A model generated the notes under the pieces. The model worked only from the letters and a program-made list of their open reading frames with translations. It made no database searches and had not been told where the DNA came from. Position numbers and translations under genes: made by a program. 64,000 nt of DNA. It comes from JANYGA01 sp031420415 (GTDB taxonomy: Bacteria; Vulcanimicrobiota; Vulcanimicrobiia; Vulcanimicrobiales; Vulcanimicrobiaceae). The stretch spans positions 47,463-111,462 of the forward strand of contig JANOMT010000002.1 in NCBI GenBank assembly GCA_031420415.1. Direction: 5' to 3'. Of the stretch, positions 18,123 through 27,577 are shown in pieces. Position 1 is the first letter of the stretch, and every line of letters starts with the position of its first letter.

Positions 18123-19339
18123 GCGGAGATCGCCGCTAAAAGTTCGGTAACGAACGAATCGAGTTCGTGTTTTTGCGATGAAAGCGGTGGCACGAGCTGG
18201 ATCGTCTCGCCGATCGGTCGCGTGAAGTGACCGCGATCGTAAAGCTCGCTCGCAACGTGGCGCCCATACGAGATGGGCGCGTTCCACGCGGGCGGCGGAA
18301 GAAGCTCGATCCCGCACATCAGTCCCGCGCGTCGGATTTCGCGCACGCGCGGATGCGCCGCGAGCGGTGCGAGGACGTGCGCGAGATGCGCGTCGAGATC
18401 GGCAACGTGCGCCATCGTGTGTTCCGAAGCGAAGAGATCGAGCGTCGCGATCGCAGCCGCACATGCGATCGGATTCGCGGCGTACGAGTGGCCGTGAAAG
18501 AAATGGCGTAACTCGCTCGTTCGGCCGAGAAACGCTTCGTAGACGCGGGCGGTTGCGAGCGTTGCAGAGAGCGCGAGCGTTCCGCCCGTAATGCCCTTGC
18601 CGACGCACAGCAGATCGGGTGCGAGTTCGAGTTGTTCGAAGGCGAACATCGTCCCCGTACGCCCGAATCCCGTCGCGATCTCATCCACGATCACAAGCGG
18701 ACGCTGTGAAGTATTTGGTCCTGTAACAAGCGCCGCGTACGCCGCATGCGGCACGATTTGCATCCCCGCAGCCGCCTGCACGATCGGCTCGACGATAACG
18801 GCGGCGATATCATCGCGCGCCATCACGGCTTCGAGATCGTCGGCGACGATCGAGGCGAAACAGACGGCGCCGAACTCGCGCTTAAAGACGGCAATATCGG
18901 AGACGCTCATCGCGGCGACCGTATCGCCGTGATAGCTCGCGCGCAAATGCACGAATGTCGAGCGCTGCGGCTCGCCCGCGTGACGCCAATATTGCAGCGC
19001 CATCTTCATCGCGGCCTCGATCGCACTCGCGCCGTCGCTCGCGAAGAAGGCATAGCCGAGCCCGGTTATCGCGGCCAGTCGTGAAGCGAGGTCTTCGGCG
19101 ACGGGATTGCTGGCCCCAAGCGCCGTCGCATGATCGAGCCGCGATGCCTGACGCGCGATGGCTTCCACGATCTCCGGATGCCCGTGACCGTGAATCGTGA
19201 CCCACACGGACGAGATCGCATCGAAGAGGGTGCGCCCGCGCACGTCGGTAAGCGTCGTCCCCGAACCCGCGACGAATGTGCGCTCACGCGCATCGAACTC
19301 CGCCATCTGCGTGAACGGTAACCAAAGGTGGGACGCCAT
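18119..19339 (-). CDS. bioA: Adenosylmethionine-8-amino-7-oxononanoate aminotransferase
   Basis: A 406-aa class III aminotransferase making 7,8-diaminopelargonate. Signatures are WLPFTQM at the N-terminus (substrate/SAM site), SDGASAIEAAMKMA (~101-114, phosphate loop), D219 in IVDEIATGFGRTG, and the PLP lysine K248 in CVGKGITGG. It leads the bioA-F-D-B operon. The window has no bioC, bioH or birA, so the pimeloyl-ACP precursor must come from elsewhere. A hairpin lies 24 bp upstream of its start. Confidence 0.95.
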   Translation of the reverse strand: MASHLWLPFTQMAEFDARERTFVAGSGTTLTDVRGRTLFDAISSVWVTIHGHGHPEIVEAIARQASRLDHATALGASNPVAEDLASRLAAITGLGYAFFASDGASAIEAAMKMALQYWRHAGEPQRSTFVHLRASYHGDTVAAMSVSDIAVFKREFGAVCFASIVADDLEAVMARDDIAAVIVEPIVQAAAGMQIVPHAAYAALVTGPNTSQRPLVIVDEIATGFGRTGTMFAFEQLELAPDLLCVGKGITGGTLALSATLATARVYEAFLGRTSELRHFFHGHSYAANPIACAAAIATLDLFASEHTMAHVADLDAHLAHVLAPLAAHPRVREIRRAGLMCGIELLPPPAWNAPISYGRHVASELYDRGHFTRPIGETIQLVPPLSSQKHELDSFVTELLAAISA

Positions 19340-19362
19340 CCGAAGTGGGTTCTCCGTCGGAA

Positions 19363-19387
19363 CGCACGAGCCCTAAATGCCCGTGCG
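19363..19387 (-). promoter_or_regulatory. Hairpin between fadA and bioA
   Basis: A 9-bp stem (one G-U) with a 7-nt loop: CGCACGAGC at 19363-19371 against GCCCGTGCG at 19379-19387. It lies after the thiolase gene and 24 bp before the bioA ATG. There is no clean U-run on either strand, so it could be a weak terminator for fadBA or a leader structure of the bio operon. No BirA-type palindrome (TTGTAAAC...GTTTACAA) is visible. Confidence 0.4.
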
Positions 19388-19403
19388 ATCCTCTCGCCGA
19401 GTT

Positions 19404-20600
19404 TTAGTCGTTGATGATTTCGAAGAGCCCTGCCGCGCCCATGCCGCCGCCGATACACATCGTCACCACGAGCCACTTGGCTTTGCGGCGACGGCCTTCC
19501 ATGATGCCATGTAGCGTGAGACGCGCGCCCGACATGCCGTAGGGATGCCCGACCGAAATCGCGCCGCCATCGACGTTGAACTTGTCGTTGTCGATGTGGA
19601 GTTGATCGCGGCAGTACAACGTCTGCACGGCGAAGGCTTCGTTGAGCTCCCAGAGATCGATGTCGTCGACCTTGAGACCGTGACGTTCGAGCAACTTCGG
19701 TACCGCAAAGACGGGCCCGATGCCCATCTCGTCGGGACGTAGCCCAGAGACTGCCATGCCACGATAGTAGGCGAGCGCTTTGAGGTCGTTCTTCTGCGCG
19801 TATTCGTAGCTCGTGAGCACGACTGCAGCGGCACCGTCGGAGAGTTGCGACGCGTTGCCCGCGGTGATCGACGATTTTGGATTCGAGAAGCTCGCGCTCT
19901 TGAGCTTCGCGAGCCCTTCGAGATTGGTATCTTCGCGATTGCCTTCGTCTTTGGCGAGCGTGTTCATCACTTCGGTGACCTCGCCCGTCGCCTTGTCTTC
20001 TTTGTACATGTACGCGGGCAACGGCACGATCTCGGCATCGAAACGTCCGGCATGTTGCGCGGCTGCCGTGCGTCGTTGCGATTGCAACGCGTAGGCGTCC
20101 TGGTAGTCGCGCGAGATGCCGTATTTGCGCGCGACGATGTCGGCGGTTTCGATCATCGGCATGAAGAGATCGGCTTGATGGCGCAGGAGCCACTCTTCGG
20201 TGAAAAATTTAATGTTCGTCGCATTCTGCACGAGGCTGATCGACTCGGCACCGCCTGCGACCATCGCGGGTGCGCCGTCGACGATGATGCGATGCGCGGC
20301 CGTCGAGATCGCCTGTAGACCCGAGGCGCAATAGCGCGTCACCGTCGTTCCCGCGACGCTGAGCGGGAGCCCCGCGCGAACGGCGGCGTTGCGCGCCAGA
20401 TTGTGACCCGTCGCGCCTTCGGGCATGCCGACGCCGATAACGGTATCTTCGATGTCGTTCGGGTTCACGCCGGAACGTTCGACGGCGTGTTTGATCGCGT
20501 GACCGGCCATCGTCGCGCCGTGCGTCATGTTGAACGCGCCGCGGAAGGCCTTACCGATCGGCGTGCGTGCGCCGGAAACGATGACTGCTTCGGTTGCCAT
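19404..20600 (-). CDS. fadA: Acetyl-CoA acyltransferase (thiolase)
   Basis: A 398-aa thiolase, the last step of beta-oxidation. The catalytic nucleophile is C91 (RYCASGLQ), H352 lies in GHPYGMSG and the second cysteine C382 in CIGGGMGAAG. ATG 20600, two bases after the fadB stop, gives the standard N-terminus EAVIVSGARTPIGK; the upstream open frame is a shadow of fadB. Coupling with fadB implies a trifunctional beta-oxidation complex. Confidence 0.95.
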   Translation of the reverse strand: MATEAVIVSGARTPIGKAFRGAFNMTHGATMAGHAIKHAVERSGVNPNDIEDTVIGVGMPEGATGHNLARNAAVRAGLPLSVAGTTVTRYCASGLQAISTAAHRIIVDGAPAMVAGGAESISLVQNATNIKFFTEEWLLRHQADLFMPMIETADIVARKYGISRDYQDAYALQSQRRTAAAQHAGRFDAEIVPLPAYMYKEDKATGEVTEVMNTLAKDEGNREDTNLEGLAKLKSASFSNPKSSITAGNASQLSDGAAAVVLTSYEYAQKNDLKALAYYRGMAVSGLRPDEMGIGPVFAVPKLLERHGLKVDDIDLWELNEAFAVQTLYCRDQLHIDNDKFNVDGGAISVGHPYGMSGARLTLHGIMEGRRRKAKWLVVTMCIGGGMGAAGLFEIIND

Positions 20601-20602
20601 GA

Positions 20603-22753
20603 TTAGTTCGAAACTCCGATCTTGGGACGCGGCGCGAACGTGCCGTTCTGCTCCGCGACTTCTTTGAGGTGCGGCGCGGGCTGCCAATGCTTGCCGAGCG
20701 TCGCCTGCCACTGCATGATTTGGTCGTAAATCTTTTTCGGTCCGATCGTATCGGCCATCCACATCGGGCCGCCGTGGAACCACGGGAAACCGTAGCCGTA
20801 GATCCAGGCGATATCTTCATCACCGGGTCGCAGCGCGATGCCGTCGCCGAGCAGTTGTGCGCCCTCATTGATGAGCGCGTACATGCAACGGTTGACGATC
20901 TCTTCATCCGTGATATCGGTGCGGCGCGCGATGCCGAGGCGCTTCGATTCCTCCACGATCACGGCTTCGGCTTCTTCGTCGCGAACGGGCTTACGCTCGC
21001 CCCCGACATACTTGAAGAATCCCGAACCCGTCTTTTGGCCATAGCGGCCTTTTTCGTAGAGGCGGATCGCGATTTCGCTCGAGCGGTAATCGTTTTTGGG
21101 CGCTTCTTGGCTGATTTTGTAGAAGACGTCGATGCCCGAAAGATCGCTCATCGCGAACGGTCCCATCGGAAACCCGAAGTTGCGGATTGCCGCGTCGACT
21201 TGGTTCGGCGTCGCGCCCTCTTCGAGAAGGAACGTCGCTTCGCGGATGTAGTCGAAGAGCATCCGATTGCCGATGAAGCCGAATGCGTTGCCCGAGAGCA
21301 CGCCTTTTTTCTTGAGCTTCTTCGAAAGCGCCATCGACGTGACGATCGTCTCATCCGACGTCTTCGAACCGCGCACGACTTCGAGCAACTGCATCACGTT
21401 AGCAGGCGCGAAGAAGTGCAGGCCGATCACTTGCTCGGGACGCGTCGTTGCGTTTGCGATTTCGTCGATATCGAGCGTCGAGGTGTTCGTTGCGAGGATC
21501 GCGTCGCGCTTGAGTGCCTTGTCGAGTGCGGCGAAGACTTCTTTCTTCACGGCCATCGATTCGAAGACGGCTTCGACGACGACGTCGCAATCGGCGATCG
21601 CGGCATAATCGGTTACGAAGGTCACGCTCTCGACGAGCGCTTTCGCTTTATCGGGCGTCATCTTGCCTTTTTTGACACGCGATTCGTAGGTATCGGCGAC
21701 GTTCTTGCGGCCGCGAGCGACTTGATCGGGATTCACGTCGATGACATGACACGGAATGCCCGCGTTTGCGAAGACCATCGCGATGCCGGTACCCATCGTG
21801 CCCGCGCCGACGACGGCTGCGCTCTTGATCTCTTTGGGCTTCGTCGTTTCGGAGAGACCGGGGATCTTGCCGAGTTCGCGTTCGGCGAAGAAGAGATGGA
21901 TCGCCGATTGCGCCTGCGGTCCGACGACGAGTTCTTCAAAGAGTCGCGCTTCGCGCGCGATGCCGAATTTGTAATCGAGTTCCGACGCCGCTTCGAGCGC
22001 ATCGATGAGTTTGTGCGCGGCATAGCCGCCCTTCTCTTCGGTGGGAACCATGCCGTGCGCCATCGCGGTGAGCGGCGGGACGACGGTAAACTTCAGTTGT
22101 GAGACGCGCAGCTTCGTACCCGCTTTTTCTCGTGCGAGCGTGACCGCGCGATCGACGACGGAGCCTTCCTCGACGATCTCATCAAGGATGCCCATGCCCT
22201 TGGCGGGTTTCGCGGCTTTGGCTTCGCCCTTGAGCATCATGTCGAGCGCCATCTGCACGCCCGCGAGGCCGTTGTTCATCGTGTTCTTCGTCGCGAGCAA
22301 CCGCGGCAGACGCTGCGTGCCTCCCGCTCCCGGGATGAGGCCGAGCAGAATCTCTGGCAGCCCGACTTTCGAGTTTGGGGTCGCGATGCGGTAGTCGCAG
22401 GTCAGCGCGGTCTCGAGTCCGCCGCCGAGTGCGTTGCCGTCGATCGCGGCGACGTACGTTTTTTTACTGCGTTCGATCGCCGCCACGACGTCGCGCACGG
22501 ATTTCGATCCGGCGACGGGCGGTTTGATGAAGTCGCCAATATCGGCACCACCGCTGAAGTTGCCGTTCGCGCCGGTGATGACCACCGCAATGACGGCGTC
22601 GTCGGCTTCGGCCGTTTCGATCTCGGCGAGCAGCGCGCCCGATGCCGCGAACGAAAGCGCGTTCACGGGCGGGTTGTCGATCGTGAGGATTTTTATTCCG
22701 TCGCGCATCTGCGTGACGACGAGTGAATCCGGCCGTGGAGGCGTCTCTAGCAT
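20603..22753 (-). CDS. fadB: Fatty oxidation complex alpha subunit: enoyl-CoA hydratase / 3-hydroxyacyl-CoA dehydrogenase
   Basis: A 716-aa bifunctional protein. The N-terminal crotonase domain (~10-190) has the hydratase glutamates E114 and E134 (GLPEILLGLIPGAGG). The NAD-binding Rossmann domain begins at GAGTMGTGIAMVFANAG (~316-332), followed by HFFAPANVMQLLEVVRG with the dehydrogenase His, and a helical C-terminal domain. ATG 22753 has GGGAG nearby upstream; earlier in-frame codons have no homology. Gene order fadB-fadA is the classical operon. It is divergent from an acyl-CoA synthetase. Confidence 0.96.
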   Translation of the reverse strand: MLETPPRPDSLVVTQMRDGIKILTIDNPPVNALSFAASGALLAEIETAEADDAVIAVVITGANGNFSGGADIGDFIKPPVAGSKSVRDVVAAIERSKKTYVAAIDGNALGGGLETALTCDYRIATPNSKVGLPEILLGLIPGAGGTQRLPRLLATKNTMNNGLAGVQMALDMMLKGEAKAAKPAKGMGILDEIVEEGSVVDRAVTLAREKAGTKLRVSQLKFTVVPPLTAMAHGMVPTEEKGGYAAHKLIDALEAASELDYKFGIAREARLFEELVVGPQAQSAIHLFFAERELGKIPGLSETTKPKEIKSAAVVGAGTMGTGIAMVFANAGIPCHVIDVNPDQVARGRKNVADTYESRVKKGKMTPDKAKALVESVTFVTDYAAIADCDVVVEAVFESMAVKKEVFAALDKALKRDAILATNTSTLDIDEIANATTRPEQVIGLHFFAPANVMQLLEVVRGSKTSDETIVTSMALSKKLKKKGVLSGNAFGFIGNRMLFDYIREATFLLEEGATPNQVDAAIRNFGFPMGPFAMSDLSGIDVFYKISQEAPKNDYRSSEIAIRLYEKGRYGQKTGSGFFKYVGGERKPVRDEEAEAVIVEESKRLGIARRTDITDEEIVNRCMYALINEGAQLLGDGIALRPGDEDIAWIYGYGFPWFHGGPMWMADTIGPKKIYDQIMQWQATLGKHWQPAPHLKEVAEQNGTFAPRPKIGVSN

Positions 22754-22785
22754 GGTGTCTCCCTGGAAGTATTGACAGGCCTGAA

Positions 22786-22791
22786 AGTATA
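22786..22791 (-). promoter_or_regulatory. Possible -10 element of the fadBA promoter
   Basis: On the minus strand these bases read TATACT, a near-consensus -10 hexamer placed 33 bp before the fadB start in the 166-bp divergent region. No convincing -35 hexamer sits 16-18 bp upstream, so this is tentative. Confidence 0.3.
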
Positions 22792-22919
22792 CGACGCCCG
22801 GCCAAAGCTCCTTTCTCGAAGTTCGTGAACGGAGGTTCGAGTTCTGCTTTTCGAGCGGGATGACCGAGGGGTTTCCGAGGCCGATAGGACATTTTTTTAC
22901 GGGCACGTAGCGTCGGCTT

Positions 22920-24698
22920 GTGCAGACGATTCCACAATACTTGGCCGAGGCTCTGGACGGCCCCATTCGCGAGCTCGCATTCCGCGAGAAACTCGGCGCA
23001 CCGGCATGGTCGGCAACGTCTTCTCATCGGATGCGCGAGCGTGCGACGGCGATCGCCTACGCGCTCGCGCGAGCGGGCATCGGGGCTGGCGACCGCGTGG
23101 CGCTCGTCGCGAATAATAGCGTGAATTGGCTCGCGGCCGATTTTGGAATACTCTTTTCGGGATGCGTCGTCGTGCCGATTTTTCCAACGCTCGCGCCGGA
23201 TCAACTCGCCTTCATCCTGAGAGATTCGGGAGCGAAGCTCTGTTTCGTCGAGAATGCTTTGCAGGCGACGCGCGTACACGCGGCTCTTCCCGATGCTCCG
23301 CGCACGATTCTTTTCGTCGGTGATGGCCCGGATTCACTCGCAACCTTCGAGGCCGGAGGGGCGGCCGCAGCGGCGGAAGATCCGAGCGCGATCGCGGGCT
23401 TCACGCTCGGCACGAAGTCAGCCGATCTCGCGGTCCTCATCTATACCTCAGGCACGACGGGGAACCCCAAGGGCGTGATGCTCACGCACGATAATCTCGT
23501 CTCGAATGCGGAAGCCGCGATCGGTCTTTTGCCGGCCGACATGCGCGCCGGTGGAACGCCCGTGCTATCCGTCTTGCCGTTCGCGCACATTTACGAACAC
23601 ACGCTCATCAATACGTTCACGAAATTACGCGCCGAGATTGCGATCACGCGGCCCGACTTTTTGCTCGACGATCTCAAAACCGCCCGGCCACGTTGTATGG
23701 CGCTCGTGCCGCGCATCTTCGAACGCATACTCGCGGGGATCGTCGGCAAAGCGATGCTCGAAGGCGGGCTCAAAGCCAAACTCGTGCCGTGGGCGCTCGG
23801 GGTCGGTCGCGAATATCTCTCCGCGACGCAGGACGGCGCGAAGAGCGGCGCGTCGCTCGCGTTCCGATTTGCGATCGCGCAAAAACTCGTGCTCGCGAAA
23901 ATCAAGCCCGCGATCGGTCTCGATCGTCTCGAATTTTTCATATCGGGGAGCGCGCCGCTCCATCGCGATATCGCGCTGACGTTTGCGGCGATGGGCATCC
24001 CCGTCGCCGAAGGTTACGGCCTCACCGAGACGTCACCGATCGTCACGGGCTCGCGCATCGATGCGATCCGCTATGGCTCCGTCGGCAAACCCATTCCCGG
24101 CGTCGACGTCAAGATCGCAAGCGACGGCGAGATCCTCGTCAAGGGCCCGAACGTGATGCGTGGCTATTACAACGTGCCGGACGAACGGCCGTTTACCGAA
24201 GACGGCTATTTTATGACGGGCGATATCGGCGAATTCGATCGCGACGGCTATCTTTTTATCACCGATCGTAAGAAAGAACTCATCAAAACCTCGGCTGGAA
24301 AATACGTCGCCCCCGGCCGCGTGGAAGCCGCACTCAAACGTTCGATCTACGTCGGGCAGTGTTTCGTCATCGGTGATGGTCGCGCGCATCCGATCGCACT
24401 CGTCGCGCCGAATTGGGATCTCGTGCGCAAGGAGTTCGGCATTTCCGCCGATATCGCGACCGAAGCGATCGCGGCGCGCGCCGACGTGCTCGATTTCGTG
24501 CAAAAAGAAGTCGTCGCCAAAAGCGCCGATCTCGCGAGCTTCGAATCGGTCCGAAGGATCGCCTTACTTCCCCGCGATCTCACGATCGAAGACGGCGAAC
24601 TCTCGCCGACACTCAAGATCAAGCGCCGGATCGTCGAGAAAAAGTTTGCGGAGCTCATCGAGCGTGCGTACGCGAAGCCCGTCACGACGAACGCTTAA
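22920..24698 (+). CDS. Long-chain fatty acid--CoA ligase (AMP-forming)
   Basis: A 592-aa ANL-superfamily enzyme that activates fatty acids for the beta-oxidation genes next door. Adenylation motifs: P-loop-like YTSGTTGNPKGVMLTH (~175-190), GYGLTETSPIV (~365) and the hinge region YFMTGDIGEFDRDGYLFI followed by DRKKELIKTSAGKYVAP with the catalytic lysine. Length and the ITDRKKELIKTS motif fit the FadD15-like long-chain group. The start is GTG 22920. Its stop overlaps the convergent hydrolase stop by four bases. Confidence 0.93.
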   Translation: MQTIPQYLAEALDGPIRELAFREKLGAPAWSATSSHRMRERATAIAYALARAGIGAGDRVALVANNSVNWLAADFGILFSGCVVVPIFPTLAPDQLAFILRDSGAKLCFVENALQATRVHAALPDAPRTILFVGDGPDSLATFEAGGAAAAAEDPSAIAGFTLGTKSADLAVLIYTSGTTGNPKGVMLTHDNLVSNAEAAIGLLPADMRAGGTPVLSVLPFAHIYEHTLINTFTKLRAEIAITRPDFLLDDLKTARPRCMALVPRIFERILAGIVGKAMLEGGLKAKLVPWALGVGREYLSATQDGAKSGASLAFRFAIAQKLVLAKIKPAIGLDRLEFFISGSAPLHRDIALTFAAMGIPVAEGYGLTETSPIVTGSRIDAIRYGSVGKPIPGVDVKIASDGEILVKGPNVMRGYYNVPDERPFTEDGYFMTGDIGEFDRDGYLFITDRKKELIKTSAGKYVAPGRVEAALKRSIYVGQCFVIGDGRAHPIALVAPNWDLVRKEFGISADIATEAIAARADVLDFVQKEVVAKSADLASFESVRRIALLPRDLTIEDGELSPTLKIKRRIVEKKFAELIERAYAKPVTTNA

Positions 24699-25531
24699 GC
24701 GAGCGACATCATTTCCAGAAGTGCGCGCGTGAGCGGGCGCTCGGCGTGGGCGAGTTCGAGGGCGATGCGAAAGTGGTTATGGTTCGGCGCGTCGATCTCA
24801 CGAGCCGAGCCGCCCCACGCTCGCCACGCGGCGACGTACCGGCGCTGCTGTTCGACGAATGCCGCCTGTTCGACCGCACCCACGGCGGCGACGAGCGGTC
24901 CGCTTACGCGCGGCGGGAGATTGATTGGTGAGTTGCGGAGTGCGCAGGCTTCGTCCATCGCGATCCAATCGTTAATGTACGACCGCCGGATCGGATCGAG
25001 ATCGTAGAGGCCGCTCACGACGAGCATGCCCGCAACGGCGTGGCGCGCGGCGACCGTCGCGGCGAGTTGCGCGCCGACGGAATGGCCGCCGACGTAGGTG
25101 CGTGCCGGATCGACGCCGCGCGCGGCGGCATGGGTGACGGCGGCCGCAAAACCGCGATCGACCGCATCGACGATCTCATCGAGTGATGGACCCGGTGCGA
25201 GCGGATAGTTGAGCACCGCGACGGCGCCACCCGCGGCGACGATCGGCGCGGCGACGAACGAGAACTGGTCCTTGGACAATCGGCGCCAATAGCCGCCATG
25301 AATCCACACGAAGAGCGGCGTGTTCGCGCGCCCCGACGCGGGAAAGAAATCGAACGTTTCACGTTCGCCCGGACCGTAGCGGATCGCGCTCTCCATCGCT
25401 AGCGTTGCGCGCGCGCGTTCGCTCGCTGTATCGAATGCCGCGAAGTAGGCGCCGACGTTCCCGTCGGGAAGTTGCTTTGAGGTATCGTACTGCGCGTCGA
25501 GAGTCGCGCGCGCGACGTCGGGCTCGGGCAT
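24695..25531 (-). CDS. Alpha/beta-hydrolase, kynurenine-formamidase-like
   Basis: A 278-aa hydrolase. The oxyanion motif H78-G-G-Y-W82 (IHGGYWRR) and nucleophile elbow GGHSVGA (Ser151) are those of the arylformamidase/AFMID-like esterase group, and a C-terminal H253 (NHNHFRI) can complete the triad. It may cleave N-formylkynurenine or another small ester. A class V, kynureninase-like protein is encoded at 54441 but is not linked. Substrate is not provable from sequence. Confidence 0.75.
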   Translation of the reverse strand: MPEPDVARATLDAQYDTSKQLPDGNVGAYFAAFDTASERARATLAMESAIRYGPGERETFDFFPASGRANTPLFVWIHGGYWRRLSKDQFSFVAAPIVAAGGAVAVLNYPLAPGPSLDEIVDAVDRGFAAAVTHAAARGVDPARTYVGGHSVGAQLAATVAARHAVAGMLVVSGLYDLDPIRRSYINDWIAMDEACALRNSPINLPPRVSGPLVAAVGAVEQAAFVEQQRRYVAAWRAWGGSAREIDAPNHNHFRIALELAHAERPLTRALLEMMSLA

Positions 25532-25538
25532 CGGATCG

Positions 25539-26018
25539 CTACGATCGCGTCGTGCGCACGTACATTTTCGAAACGCGTTGCGTCACATCGTCGATGCCAT
25601 AGGTAAACGCAACCGCGCCTTCTTTGTAGTGGGCGATAAAATCGTACGTCGTCGCGCCTTCGACGTCGTGCGCTCCCACGAGCGTGAAACTCTGCGGAGG
25701 ACCGAGCGGGCCGAGCACGCGCGCGTACCCGGTGAGACGCGCCGCGGTGAGTTCGGCGTTGAGTGTCGGTGTGAGTTGCGACCGGTCGAACGTCCCCTGC
25801 GCGATACCGTCAAACGCCGCACGCGCGCGTGCTTCCGGGTTCGGAGTCGCTGTCGGCGCGGCGGTTGCGTGCGGCGTTGGTGGTGCCGACGAAACGGCGG
25901 GGCTCGCTTTGGCCTTCGGGTTCTCCGGTGCCGCGTGAGCGATCGCCGGAAGCGTTATTGCGAGCGCGAACGCGGCAAGCGCGGATGCGGTAGTCGATCG
26001 TCGCGACGTGATAGGCAT
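25539..26018 (-). CDS. Exported protein with Ala/Pro/Thr-rich linker
   Basis: About 159 aa from ATG 26018; an ATG 17 codons upstream (26069) is possible but weakens the signal peptide. A signal sequence ends near AIAHA. A low-complexity linker rich in Ala, Pro, Ser and Thr (residues ~35-65) follows, then a compact ~95-aa domain beginning ARAAFDGIAQGTFDRSQLT and ending in beta-rich sequence. The shape recalls DUF3887/NTF2-like secreted domains, but I cannot assign a family firmly. It is seven bases upstream of the hydrolase gene (same strand) and divergent from fumC. Confidence 0.65.
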   Translation of the reverse strand: MPITSRRSTTASALAAFALAITLPAIAHAAPENPKAKASPAVSSAPPTPHATAAPTATPNPEARARAAFDGIAQGTFDRSQLTPTLNAELTAARLTGYARVLGPLGPPQSFTLVGAHDVEGATTYDFIAHYKEGAVAFTYGIDDVTQRVSKMYVRTTRS

Positions 26019-26123
26019 AAGGACGGTGATACGCGCGGTTCCGCTCGAGCCCTGGTGATTGAGCATCACTGCGACCTTCGTCGAGGCAGAGTTCGAATGT
26101 GACGGGGCGAAACGCCAAAAGGT

Positions 26124-27542
26124 ATGTCAACGACTCCAAATGGGACCGCGACGCGGACCGAAACCGACTCGATGGGCGCCGTCCAGGTCCCCACACACCT
26201 GTATTATGGTGCGCAAGCCGCTCGCTCGCTGTACAACTTCGATATCGGCGACGGCACCACGCCGCGCGACGTCATGCCGCGCCAGGTCGTGCGGGCGATG
26301 GCGACGCTCAAAAAGGCGTGCGCGCTCGTCAACCACGATCTCGGCAAGCTCGATAAGGAGAAGACCGATCTCATCGTTGCGGCTGCCGACGAAGTGATCG
26401 CGGGCAAGCTCTACGAGCATTTCCCGCTCCGCGTCTGGCAGACGGGCTCGGGCACGCAGACGAATATGAACGTCAACGAAGTCCTCTCCAATCGCGCGAT
26501 CGAACTCGCGGGCGGCGAGATGGGCTCGAAGAAGCCCGTCCACCCGAACGACCACGTCAATATGTCGCAATCGTCGAACGACACGTTCCCGACCGCGATG
26601 CACATGGCGGCGGCGGAAGCGATCGTCGACATGATCCCCGCGATCCAGAAATTGCGTGACGCGCTCGATGCGAAGGCGAAGCAGTGGGTCGATATCGTCA
26701 AAGTCGGCCGCACGCATCTTCAAGATGCCACGCCGCTGACGCTCGGCCAAGAGTTCTCGGGCTACGTGAATCAACTCGATCGTGCGCTCGTCGCGATTCG
26801 CGAATCCGCCGACCACATTTACGATCTCGCAATCGGAGGCACGGCCGTGGGCACGGGCCTCAACGCGCATCCCGAGTTCGCGGAGCGCGCTGCGAAGAAA
26901 GTCGCCGAGTTGACGGGTCTCCCGTTCCGCTCGCATCCGAATAAGTTTACCGCTTTAGCTTCGCACGACGATTTCGTCTTCGTCTCGGGTGCGCTCAAAC
27001 AACTCGGCGCGGCGCTTATGAAGATCGCGAACGACGTGCGTTGGCTCGGCTCCGGTCCGCGCGCGGGTATCGGCGAACTGAGCCTCCCGGAGAACGAACC
27101 GGGCAGCTCGATCATGCCGGGTAAGGTCAACCCGACGCAGTGCGAAGCCGTCACGATGGTCGTCGTACAGGTGTATGGCAATGACGCCGCGATCGCGTTC
27201 GGCGCGAGCCAGGGTAACTTCGAACTTAACGTCTTCAACCCGGTCATGATCTACAATTTCTTGCATTCGACGACGCTCTTGCGCGATGCGAGCACGATGT
27301 TTCGCATCCATTGCATCGAGGGTCTCATCGCAAATGAAGAGATCATCGCGAACTATCTCGCGACGTCGCTCATGACGGTCACGGCGCTCGCGCCGAAGAT
27401 CGGATACGACAAGGCGGCCGAGATCGCGAAGAAGGCGCACAAGGATAAGTCGACGCTCAAGGAAGCCGCGGTGGGCCTCGGCTACGTCAGCGCGTCCGAA
27501 TTCGATGCGTTCGTGGTTCCAAAAAATATGACGCATCCGTAA
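26124..27542 (+). CDS. fumC: Fumarate hydratase, class II
   Basis: A 472-aa iron-independent fumarase of the TCA cycle, interconverting fumarate and malate. Signatures: SGTQTNMNVNEV (~110), HPNDHVNMSQSSNDTFPTAM (~140-160), the catalytic-site VGRTHLQDATPLTLGQE (~194-210) and the superfamily loop GSSIMPGKVNP (~330). Length matches the homotetrameric class II family. The ATG is preceded by AAAAGG. A perfect terminator hairpin follows 35 bp after the stop. Confidence 0.96.
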   Translation: MSTTPNGTATRTETDSMGAVQVPTHLYYGAQAARSLYNFDIGDGTTPRDVMPRQVVRAMATLKKACALVNHDLGKLDKEKTDLIVAAADEVIAGKLYEHFPLRVWQTGSGTQTNMNVNEVLSNRAIELAGGEMGSKKPVHPNDHVNMSQSSNDTFPTAMHMAAAEAIVDMIPAIQKLRDALDAKAKQWVDIVKVGRTHLQDATPLTLGQEFSGYVNQLDRALVAIRESADHIYDLAIGGTAVGTGLNAHPEFAERAAKKVAELTGLPFRSHPNKFTALASHDDFVFVSGALKQLGAALMKIANDVRWLGSGPRAGIGELSLPENEPGSSIMPGKVNPTQCEAVTMVVVQVYGNDAAIAFGASQGNFELNVFNPVMIYNFLHSTTLLRDASTMFRIHCIEGLIANEEIIANYLATSLMTVTALAPKIGYDKAAEIAKKAHKDKSTLKEAAVGLGYVSASEFDAFVVPKNMTHP

Positions 27543-27577
27543 GGCAAAGAAGTTTAGGCGGGGGCGAACCCGCTCGC

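Noticed and set aside
19340..19403. BirA operator upstream of bioA
   Set aside because: No TTGTAAAC-type palindrome; only a GC-rich hairpin is present.
22772..22791. Plus-strand TTGACA followed by AGTATA as a promoter for the acyl-CoA synthetase
   Set aside because: The spacing is only about 8 bp and AGTATA is a poor -10; the minus-strand TATACT reading is the more plausible use.
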